Shown here piece by piece: positions 26,026-33,271 of a stretch of 64,000 nt of DNA. The translations under genes and the position numbers were made by a program. How positions within the stretch are numbered: position 1 is the stretch's first letter; every line of letters begins with the position of its first letter. The notes below the pieces were generated by a model, which worked only from the letters and a program-made list of their open reading frames with translations, did no database searches and had not been told where the DNA came from. Source of the stretch: Cohnella thermotolerans DSM 17683. Lineage in GTDB: Bacteria > Bacillota > Bacilli > Paenibacillales > Paenibacillaceae. Location of the stretch: NCBI RefSeq assembly GCF_000429825.1, contig NZ_AUCP01000028.1, positions 16,042 to 80,041 of the forward strand. Reading direction: 5' to 3'.

Positions 26026-26907
26026 ATGAACTCAGCGGTCTTGAAAAAAACGATGTATTGGTTCGTCGTTCCCGCCCTGGTTATGTATTTAATCTTTTGG
26101 ATTTATCCGATCTTGAAGCTATTCCAATACAGCGTTACGGATTACAACGGATACGTGCAAGAATTCCACTATATAGGCTTCGACAATTTTTCTCAGTTAT
26201 TCCAAGAAGGCATCGCGGGCAAATCGTTGTCCAACACGTTGATTTATACCGTCATCTTCGTCGTTTTCAGCAATGTAATCGCGTTATGCTTGGCATTTGT
26301 CCTGAATATGAAAATCCGGGCCACCGGCCTTTATCGTACAGCAGCCTATATTCCGACCTTGTTCAGCGCCATCGTGGTCGGATTTATTTGGAGTTACGTC
26401 TACATGCCCGAGAGCGGCTTAATCGCGACAGTTATAAGCTGGTTTGGCCTTGACGGCTCGAACTTGAATCTTCTCGGCAGCTACAACTCCGCCCTTTATT
26501 CCATCACGGCGGTGGAGATCTGGAAGCATATCGGCACGAGCACCGTCATCTTCCTGGCGGGCTTGCAGACCGTCCCGCAGGATCTGGTGGAAGCGGGAAA
26601 GATCGACGGCGCCAACTCCTGGCAGATAACGAGATTTATCCGCATTCCTCTGCTCGCCACGTCCATCACGATCAACGTTACGCTGAGCGTCATAAACGGC
26701 TTGAAGGCGTTCGACTATCCGTTCATCATGACGAACGGCGGACCCGGGCGCGCCACCAGCACGCTCTTGGTCGATATTTTCCGGATGGCGTTCAAGGAGC
26801 AGCAGTTCGGCTTGGCCTCCGCGTTGGCCGTCGTCTCCTTCGCCGTTATCATCCTGATTACGACGATCTTCGTTCTCCAGCTTAACAAAAGGGAGGTCTC
26901 CGCATGA
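26026..26907 (+). CDS. Sugar ABC transporter permease (MalF type)
   Basis: A protein of 293 aa with six membrane segments and the EAA loop DLVEAGKIDGANSWQITR. An AAAGGAA site lies upstream. Its stop overlaps the start of the next permease by 4 nt (ATGA), so the two are translationally coupled. Confidence 0.93.
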   Translation: MNSAVLKKTMYWFVVPALVMYLIFWIYPILKLFQYSVTDYNGYVQEFHYIGFDNFSQLFQEGIAGKSLSNTLIYTVIFVVFSNVIALCLAFVLNMKIRATGLYRTAAYIPTLFSAIVVGFIWSYVYMPESGLIATVISWFGLDGSNLNLLGSYNSALYSITAVEIWKHIGTSTVIFLAGLQTVPQDLVEAGKIDGANSWQITRFIRIPLLATSITINVTLSVINGLKAFDYPFIMTNGGPGRATSTLLVDIFRMAFKEQQFGLASALAVVSFAVIILITTIFVLQLNKREVSA

Positions 26908-27734
26908 ATCCTGCCGCCAAGAAGACCATGATCCATGTCGGGATCTCGATTCTCCTGCTCGTCAACCTGCTGCCGCTCATCATCGCCTTGTCGAGCTCGT
27001 TCCGCTCGATCAAGAACATGGCGAATCCGCTCCGGCTGTTCAACGAGTTTACGATGGAGAGCTACCGGGCCGCGTTTACGAGAATGCATTTTCCGCAAGC
27101 GCTTCTGAACAGCCTGCTGTTGACGGTGATTTCCGTGGTCGTCGTGGTGCTGTTCACTTCCATGGCGGCCTATCCGATCGCCCGCTTGAACAATCGTTTG
27201 AGCAAGTTCCTTTATCTCTTCTTCTTGTCCGGCTTGGTCGTCCCCAGCCAGATGGTGATTATCCCGATCGTGCAAACGATGCAAGGTCTCCATATATCGG
27301 GTTCGCAGTATACTCCGATTCTGATGTTCATCACGTGCAGCATTCCGTTCTCCTCGTTCCTGTACACCGGATTTATCAAAAGCAGCGTGCCGCTGGAGGT
27401 CGAGGAATCCGCGTTGATCGACGGCGCCGGCCTGCTTCGCCGGTTTTGGCAAATTGTGTTCCCGCTGCTTCTTCCGGTGACGGTATCCGTCGTCATCACG
27501 CAAGGCGTCTGGATCTGGAACGACTATTTCTTTAATATGATCTTCATTACGAAAACGGCCGAGTCTCCGTTGCCGCTCGCGATGCTAGGATTCCTTGGCG
27601 ACCAGACGAACCCGACCGCATGGAATGTGCTGTTCGCGGCATGCTTCCTTTGCGCGCTGCCGCTTCTCGCGATCTTCGCGTTCCTGCAGAAGTTTTTCAT
27701 CGGCGGCTTGACCGTCGGCTCCGTCAAAGGCTGA
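26904..27734 (+). CDS. Carbohydrate ABC transporter permease (MalG type)
   Basis: A protein of 276 aa with six membrane segments, the EAA loop EVEESALIDGAGLLRRFW and the C-terminal GSVKG tail. A GGGAGG site lies inside the end of the upstream gene. It completes the importer with the genes at 24609 and 26026. Confidence 0.93.
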   Translation: MNPAAKKTMIHVGISILLLVNLLPLIIALSSSFRSIKNMANPLRLFNEFTMESYRAAFTRMHFPQALLNSLLLTVISVVVVVLFTSMAAYPIARLNNRLSKFLYLFFLSGLVVPSQMVIIPIVQTMQGLHISGSQYTPILMFITCSIPFSSFLYTGFIKSSVPLEVEESALIDGAGLLRRFWQIVFPLLLPVTVSVVITQGVWIWNDYFFNMIFITKTAESPLPLAMLGFLGDQTNPTAWNVLFAACFLCALPLLAIFAFLQKFFIGGLTVGSVKG

Positions 27735-27750
27735 TTCGACTCCCGTGCGA

Positions 27751-27797
27751 AAAAAGGACAAACAGGCCCTGGATTCTCAGGCTTGTTTGTCCTTTTG
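27751..27797. terminator. Bidirectional terminator between convergent operons
   Basis: AAAAGGACAAACA pairs with TTGTTTGTCCTTTT, giving A/T-rich flanks on both strands. The right arm lies inside the last codons of the response-regulator gene, whose stop is at 27777. Confidence 0.8.
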
Positions 27798-29336
27798 GCT
27801 TGCTTGCTGCCGGTATTCCTCCGGGGTGAGCCCCGCAACCTTTTTGAAGACGCGGAAAAAATATTTGGTGTTGTCGTATCCGAGCGCTTTTGCGATTTTA
27901 TACACTTTGTCGTCGGTCGTCTGCAGGAGAAGCTTCGCCTTGCCGATGCGGACTTGATTGACATAGTCGATGAAGTTGATGCCGGTCTTCTCCTTGAACA
28001 GAAAGCTGCAATAGCTCGGGTTGAGGAAGAAGAGGGAGGAGATCTTCTCCAACGTCAACACTTTGTCGGGATTCTGTTCGACGTATGTTTTGATATTGTC
28101 GACGACATGTTCGGATGAATAGACGCTCCGCTCGTTCAACATGTCGGCGATGTCGGGCAATACCCGAATCAGGTACTCCCGGATCGACTCCAGGTCGAAC
28201 GAGGCCGCCAGTAAGGTCTCGAAGCTGGCGGATGTCTGGTTTCCGTTAATGGACAAATACCGGTGGAGAACGTTCCGTACTTCGTGAATGAGAATCCGGC
28301 ACGTATCTTTAACCGCCGCCAGCGACAGGCTGGGGACGCTTCGGAAGTAGGCGAACAGCTTGTCCGTCCATTCGGCGACTCGGCGGGCATTGCCGGATTC
28401 AAGGAAGAAGAGAAGCTCGTCCATCTTATCCCAGCTCGCTTCATCCGAAGAGGGGATATTTGCCTCTTGATATACCGCGACCGGCGCGCCGACTTCCCCG
28501 GCCGGCCTTCCGTTCAGAGCCGCCACCGTCTCCCCGAACGCCTCCTCCAACTGGCTCCAAGACGATTTGACCCGGCTTACGCCGACGATGGTATGGAGCG
28601 GCATCGATTCGACAATTCGCTCTGCCGTTCGCCGGGCCGATGCTTCCAGCTCGACCTCCTTCCCGGACGACGTCAGGAGGATAAATCCCATGCGATCGTT
28701 CTGCGAGTGCGGAACGTAAAGGCCGTCGTCAAGGAATTCCGGTCCTGCTTCCAGTTTGTCCGAAGCGTACAAGGTCAACAGCACGCAGCATTTGTTGCCT
28801 GCGAGCGCTCGCATCTTGTTCGAGCGGAAGACGGGCGCCTTATCCTTGCGATGATTGCCGAGAATGAGGCCGCACATCGTTTGAAGATCGGCGCCGTAGC
28901 TGATCTCTTCCTTCTCGTGCTCGCTGATCTCCATTTTCTGCATCGCGGATCTCTCGGCTTCGATGAGCCGGACGGCTTTACTTAAAGTCTCCTGGATCTC
29001 CTCCCGGCTGAACGGCTTGAGCAAGTAGCCGACGGCCTTGGCGGAGATGGCTTCCTTCATATACTCAAAATCCGAATAGCCGCTTACGACGATCACTTTC
29101 TTGTCCGGATAGTCCTGCTGAAGCGCTTGCAGGAACGAACGGCCGTCCATCTCCGGCATTCTCATGTCGGTCAGGACGATATCCGGATTCGCGCTGCGGA
29201 TGAGCGCGAGCCCGTCCTCGCCGTTATCGGCTTCTCCCGCGAATTCCAGCTCCCGTCCGATATCGGAGGAGCGGATTTTCTTGAGCATTCCTCTTCTAAT
29301 CAGCGCTTCGTCGTCCACGATGATGAATTTGTACAT
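27777..29336 (-). CDS. YesN-type response regulator with AraC domain (full length)
   Basis: A protein of 519 aa. The receiver domain (residues 1-120) has DDEALIRRG, the phospho-acceptor Asp in DIVLTDMRMPEMDG and the Lys in LLKPFS. A middle region of about 290 residues follows. The C-terminal AraC double helix-turn-helix (about residues 415-515) contains FFLNPSYCSFLFKEKTG and YDNTKYFFRVFKKVAG. Its stop overlaps the shared terminator. It is co-transcribed with the kinase at 29357-31150 and is the best candidate to bind the paired half-sites at 24485 and 31982. Confidence 0.93.
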   Translation of the reverse strand: MYKFIIVDDEALIRRGMLKKIRSSDIGRELEFAGEADNGEDGLALIRSANPDIVLTDMRMPEMDGRSFLQALQQDYPDKKVIVVSGYSDFEYMKEAISAKAVGYLLKPFSREEIQETLSKAVRLIEAERSAMQKMEISEHEKEEISYGADLQTMCGLILGNHRKDKAPVFRSNKMRALAGNKCCVLLTLYASDKLEAGPEFLDDGLYVPHSQNDRMGFILLTSSGKEVELEASARRTAERIVESMPLHTIVGVSRVKSSWSQLEEAFGETVAALNGRPAGEVGAPVAVYQEANIPSSDEASWDKMDELLFFLESGNARRVAEWTDKLFAYFRSVPSLSLAAVKDTCRILIHEVRNVLHRYLSINGNQTSASFETLLAASFDLESIREYLIRVLPDIADMLNERSVYSSEHVVDNIKTYVEQNPDKVLTLEKISSLFFLNPSYCSFLFKEKTGINFIDYVNQVRIGKAKLLLQTTDDKVYKIAKALGYDNTKYFFRVFKKVAGLTPEEYRQQASQKDKQA

Positions 29337-29356
29337 TGTCGGTTGCGCCTCGCTCT

Positions 29357-31150
29357 CTATCCGATTTGCGGGACGGTGACGATCACCTTGGTCCCCTTGT
29401 CCTTCTCGCTCTCCAGCGTCAAGCCGTATTCCGGACCGTAATAAAGGGAGATGCGGGAATGGACGTTCTTGAGTCCGATGCTCCGTTTGTCCCGGCGGCC
29501 GAGCTCGCTGAAGTTGGGAGGATCCTGGAGCAGTCTGCGGAGCTCGCCGAGCTGATCCGGACTCATCCCGACGCCGTCGTCCGCAATCTCGAACCGGATG
29601 AGCTCGCCGTCCGTATAGGCGGTTAACGCGACGGTGCCTTTGTTCTTCGTGTTCTCCAGCCCGTGATACAGCGCGTTCTCGATAATCGGCTGCAAGATCA
29701 GCTTCAAAATTCTCATCTGGCCGATTCCGTCTTGGATATGGAGGCGGAAGTCGATCTTGTTCTCGTAGCGGATCTTCTGGATGGATAGATAATTGTTCAC
29801 ATGCTTCAATTCTTCGTCGATCGCGACGAGCTCGCTGTCCGTTTTGATGCTGTACCGGAACATATCGCCCAGCGCTTTTGTCATGACGGCGATGCTCTCG
29901 ACCTCCTCGATCTCGGCTATACTGTTAATGGACTCCAGCGTGTTGTACAGAAAGTGCGAATTGATCTGGGCCTCCAGCGCTTTCATCTGGGAATCCAGCG
30001 TGATCAGCTTGTTCTGATAGATCTCTTTGACGTAATCGTTGATGTCGCGAATCATATTGTTGTATTCGTTATAGAGAATGCCGATCTCGTCGGTCCGTTT
30101 CAGATGCTTCTTCGTCGTGACGAGATTCAGGAATTTGTTCTTGCGCATCGTCCGGCTCAGCTCGATGATCGGCTTCATGATCAGACCGGACAGAATAACC
30201 GAGAGCAGGATGAAGATAATGGCGCAAGTCAGGGAGATATAGAGAATAAGCTGCCTGGACACGCCGTATTGCTTGTACAGCTTGTACAGGGAAACCGAAG
30301 CGACCACCTTCCAATCGTTATCCGGAAACGATTGAATCACCGTCAAAATCCCGTCCCTCGTCTCTTGAACCGAACCTTCCGTTCGGTTCGAGATCAAGGC
30401 ATTCAGGGAATCGGGCAATCTCTGGCCGATCCGGTTCTGTGAATTGTCGTACAAGATCGTTCCTTTGCCGTTGACCAGATACATATTCGTAACATCCGGA
30501 ACGATGTCTTTGTCGATGCCCTTGAAGATGTCCAGTCCGCAGTCGAGCATCAGCACGCCGAGCAGCTTGTGGGTGTCGGCGTCGTAAAGAGCCCGCGAGA
30601 AGGTGATGGACGGCTTGGCGTTGATGATGAATTCCTTCGTGTCCGCGTCGCTGATATACAGGCCGCCGTTCTTCTCCAGCGTTCTCCGGTACCATTCGTC
30701 CTGGAAAGGCTTATAATCGATGACGAGGTCGGTGCCGATCCCGTAGCTGATTGAGTTGCCGTCGGGCAGGAAGATATAGATGCCGTTCAGGTAACTGTTG
30801 CTCAGAACCAGATTGTTGAAGAAGAAGAGCATGTTCGTTCGGGCGACGAATAGATCGTACTGGCTGATGTTCGGCTTGTTGTTCAGCTTGTTCAGCTCTT
30901 GGGCGACCGTCGTGGCGCCGGGCTGGGTCGAGAATTGCTGGAAGGTCAGCGTGATGCGGTCGATATTCTGGAAAATATGATCGATCCGTTCGACGGTATT
31001 GTCAATGTTATTGGAAGAGACGAGCGAGACCTGCTTGCCGACGAGCTTCGTATAGCTGTTATAAGAGGCGATCGTCACGATCGAGATCGGGATGACCGAA
31101 ATGGCGATGAAGACGAGAATCAGCTTCGCCCGAATGCTGCGGTAAATCAT
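29357..31150 (-). CDS. YesM-type sensor histidine kinase
   Basis: A membrane kinase of 597 aa. The ATG at 31150 has AGGAGGAC 6 nt upstream and is preferred over a start at 31216. Membrane segments at about residues 10-32 and 285-310 flank a Cache-like sensor. A HAMP region and the kinase core follow: EAQINSHFLYNTLESI, PIIENALYHGL, DDGVGMSPDQ and SIGLKNVHSRI. The residue before the catalytic His is Ser, where the other two kinases of the window have Pro (PHF). It is the partner of the regulator at 27777. Confidence 0.93.
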   Translation of the reverse strand: MIYRSIRAKLILVFIAISVIPISIVTIASYNSYTKLVGKQVSLVSSNNIDNTVERIDHIFQNIDRITLTFQQFSTQPGATTVAQELNKLNNKPNISQYDLFVARTNMLFFFNNLVLSNSYLNGIYIFLPDGNSISYGIGTDLVIDYKPFQDEWYRRTLEKNGGLYISDADTKEFIINAKPSITFSRALYDADTHKLLGVLMLDCGLDIFKGIDKDIVPDVTNMYLVNGKGTILYDNSQNRIGQRLPDSLNALISNRTEGSVQETRDGILTVIQSFPDNDWKVVASVSLYKLYKQYGVSRQLILYISLTCAIIFILLSVILSGLIMKPIIELSRTMRKNKFLNLVTTKKHLKRTDEIGILYNEYNNMIRDINDYVKEIYQNKLITLDSQMKALEAQINSHFLYNTLESINSIAEIEEVESIAVMTKALGDMFRYSIKTDSELVAIDEELKHVNNYLSIQKIRYENKIDFRLHIQDGIGQMRILKLILQPIIENALYHGLENTKNKGTVALTAYTDGELIRFEIADDGVGMSPDQLGELRRLLQDPPNFSELGRRDKRSIGLKNVHSRISLYYGPEYGLTLESEKDKGTKVIVTVPQIG

Positions 31151-31162
31151 CGGCAGTCCTCC

Positions 31163-31176
31163 TGTAAGCGCTCTCT
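31163..31176 (-). promoter_or_regulatory. cre-like site in the leader of the kinase/regulator operon
   Basis: TGTAAGCGCTCTCT (plus-strand reading) fits 12 of 14 positions of the CcpA-site consensus. It lies between the promoter (31188-31216) and the AGGAGGAC ribosome site, a position where CcpA could block elongation. This suggests glucose repression of the two-component genes. Confidence 0.5.
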
Positions 31177-31187
31177 CGAAAAAAAGT

Positions 31188-31216
31188 ATACTATAGAACG
31201 CCGATAAAATGTACAA
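31188..31216 (-). promoter_or_regulatory. Promoter of the kinase/regulator operon
   Basis: On the minus strand TTGTAC (31211-31216) and TAGTAT (31188-31193) are separated by 17 nt. The -10 region carries AGTATACTT, the same 9-mer as one half-site of the importer promoter at 24485, which hints at autoregulation. Confidence 0.55.
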
Positions 31217-31245
31217 AGAAGAGCGTCGTCCGGACGCTCTTCTTC
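31217..31245 (-). terminator. Hairpin terminator after the truncated glycosidase gene
   Basis: GAAGAGCGTC pairs with GACGCTCTTC around a 4-nt loop, with short T-runs on both sides. It separates the glycosidase fragment from the kinase promoter. Confidence 0.65.
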
Positions 31246-31260
31246 TTTTCCGTTTCCGAA

Positions 31261-31992
31261 TTATGAGTTGAGAACGGCTTCAAAGCGGACGTGATCGCCC
31301 AATCCGTAAGCGATCAGGTCGTAGCTCTCCGCGGCCGGCCTGCCGAACTTTGGAGCCTTCCGCCACATGTTCGGCCATGCGGTCCGGCGGCTTCGGTCGG
31401 GATCGTGGTGAGGGCCGAGCAGGTTCTTGAGCCCGCCGCATACGCGGATCGCGACATCATGGGTTCCGGCCTTCAGGTAAGGCGACAGATCGGCTCTGCC
31501 CCCGTCATCGACGCCGATGAGGCCGACTCTCCGGCCGTCCACGTAGATCGCGCAGCCGGTCGCCTCGAAGGCGGTCGGGAGCACGGCATGAACGGATGCC
31601 GCTTGCTCCGGCACGGCGACGGAATACGAGTACCGGAACGCTCCCGGATAGAACGGATAGCCTTGGCCGGTCCAGGAACCGACGACTATGGGAAAAGGCG
31701 GTTCCACGAGCCACGTTCCGCCGGACGCGCGAACGGAGAACGAGCCTCTGAGGTAGACCGGCTCGACCTCGAGAAGAACATCGAAGCGATCCGCCGTCAA
31801 CGTCACCGTATTCCCGCCGGGCCGAAGGAACGGCCGAATATCCGCTGCGCCGTTATGATGATCCGGCCAAGATTGGCCGGGAATCCAATCGGCAGGCTGG
31901 CCGTTGACCCGGAGGGAATAGAATTCCGCTCTCTCCGCGACAAGATAGAGTTCCGCAAAGTTTGGCAAGGAGTCTAAAAAAAGTGCACTCAA
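31261..31992 (-). pseudogene. C-terminal fragment of a glycoside hydrolase-like protein
   Basis: The frame encodes 243 aa that look like the last two beta-sandwich domains of a large glycosidase (ELYLVAERAEFYSLRVNG, HNGAADIRPFLRPGGN, and a second sandwich with a GCAIYVDGRRVGLIGVDDGG edge). Such domains close GH106/GH2-like enzymes of about 900-1000 aa. No catalytic domain is present, there is no ribosome site, and the only start (TTG at 31992) lies inside the divergent operator at 31982-31990. The 5' part appears to be deleted, leaving the remnant against the dehydrogenase promoter. The family call is tentative. Confidence 0.6.
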
Positions 31993-32029
31993 ATTGCTAA
32001 AGGAAATATACTCTTTCCGAGGTTAAGAT
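31982..32029 (+). promoter_or_regulatory. Promoter with paired half-sites, copy B (dehydrogenase/rhamnosidase operon)
   Basis: Half-sites AGTGCACTC (31982-31990) and AATATACTC (32005-32013) are 23 bp apart around TGCTAAAG (31995-32002). The -10 box TAAGAT is at 32024-32029, 17 nt after the start of TATACTC, exactly as in copy A at 24485-24532. It drives 32194-36004. Confidence 0.6.
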
Positions 32030-32193
32030 TAGATGGAATCATCCTTACAGTGAAAATAAGGGGGATGTATCGTAAGGCGGGCTGCAAGGCGGAAGGTCAC
32101 TTCGAGCGGACGAATTCGCGCGCCGGTCTGGACGGAACTCCGGCGAATTGGCGCGAAGAAATGGATATGATGAACAAATGGAAGGTGATTCCG

Positions 32194-33249
32194 ATGAGTA
32201 TTCCCGTCACCATGAAGGCGGCCGTCATGACGGAACCCCGCAAAATAGTCCTCGAAGAGCGGCCGGTGCCCGCGCCGCGAGACGGCGAGGCTCTGGTCAA
32301 GGTCATGGCGGTGGGAGTGTGCGGCTCGGACGTTCACTATTACGAGCATGGAAGAATTGGCAACGCCATCGTGGAGAAGCCGATGATTCTCGGCCACGAG
32401 TGCGCCGGAGAAGTTGTCGCCGTGGGCGGCTCCGTTACCAAGATTCGGGTCGGCGACCGGGTGGCCGTCGAGCCGCAAACGACGTGCGGGCGTTGTCCCG
32501 CGTGCAAATCGGGCAGGTACAATCTGTGCCCGGACGTCGCCTTTTTCGCGACGCCTCCCGTGGACGGAGCCTTCGCCCAATATGTGATCGCGAGGGAAGA
32601 TTTCCTGTTCCCGATTCCCGACCGCTTATCGTATGAGGAAGCATCGCTCATCGAGCCTTTCTCCGTCGGTATCCACGCCGCGAACCGGACGGGGCTGAAG
32701 CCGGGCTCGACCGTGGCCATTATGGGCATGGGGCCCGTCGGGCTGATGGCCGTCGTCGCAGCGAAGGCGTACGGCGCCAGCCGAATCTTTGTCTCCGACC
32801 TGGAGCCTCTTCGCCTTAAGGCGGCAATGGAGTTGGGCGCAACCCACTCGATCAACGTTCGCGAGCAGGATGCCGTCGAAGCGATCCGGCGATGGACCGG
32901 AGGCGTCGGCGTGGATGCGGCTTGGGAGACGGCGGGCAATCCGAAGGCGCTGCAGTCGGCGCTGCTGTCCGTGCGCCGCGGGGGCAAGCTGGCCGTCGTC
33001 GGCCTGCCGATGCAATCGGAGATTCCGCTTAATGTCCATGTCATTACCGACCGGGAAGTCGATATTTACGGCGTCTTCCGGTACGCGAACACGTATCCGA
33101 GCGGAATCGAATTTCTCGCTTCGGGCATCGCCGACGTCAAGCCGTTATGCACGGACAGCTATCCCTTGGAACGGACGCAGGATGCCATGGAGAGGGCGCT
33201 GAACAACAAGAGCGGCAGTCTGAAGGTCATGGTCTACCCGAACGCCTAA
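32194..33249 (+). CDS. Zinc-dependent alcohol/polyol dehydrogenase (sorbitol dehydrogenase-like)
   Basis: A medium-chain dehydrogenase of 351 aa that should oxidise a sugar or polyol with NAD(P)+. The catalytic-zinc region is GVCGSDVHYY plus GHECAGE, the structural-zinc loop is CGRCPACKSGRYNLC, and the Rossmann fold has MGMGPVGLMA. The ATG at 32194 has AAGGTGAT 4 nt upstream; an in-frame ATG at 32065 sits directly on its purine tract and is less likely. It is followed after 22 nt by the rhamnosidase gene, so the two form an operon. The last 40 codons resemble the remnant at 1942-2079. Confidence 0.9.
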   Translation: MSIPVTMKAAVMTEPRKIVLEERPVPAPRDGEALVKVMAVGVCGSDVHYYEHGRIGNAIVEKPMILGHECAGEVVAVGGSVTKIRVGDRVAVEPQTTCGRCPACKSGRYNLCPDVAFFATPPVDGAFAQYVIAREDFLFPIPDRLSYEEASLIEPFSVGIHAANRTGLKPGSTVAIMGMGPVGLMAVVAAKAYGASRIFVSDLEPLRLKAAMELGATHSINVREQDAVEAIRRWTGGVGVDAAWETAGNPKALQSALLSVRRGGKLAVVGLPMQSEIPLNVHVITDREVDIYGVFRYANTYPSGIEFLASGIADVKPLCTDSYPLERTQDAMERALNNKSGSLKVMVYPNA

Positions 33250-33271
33250 CTTCCAAAGGAGATCCGCCAAT

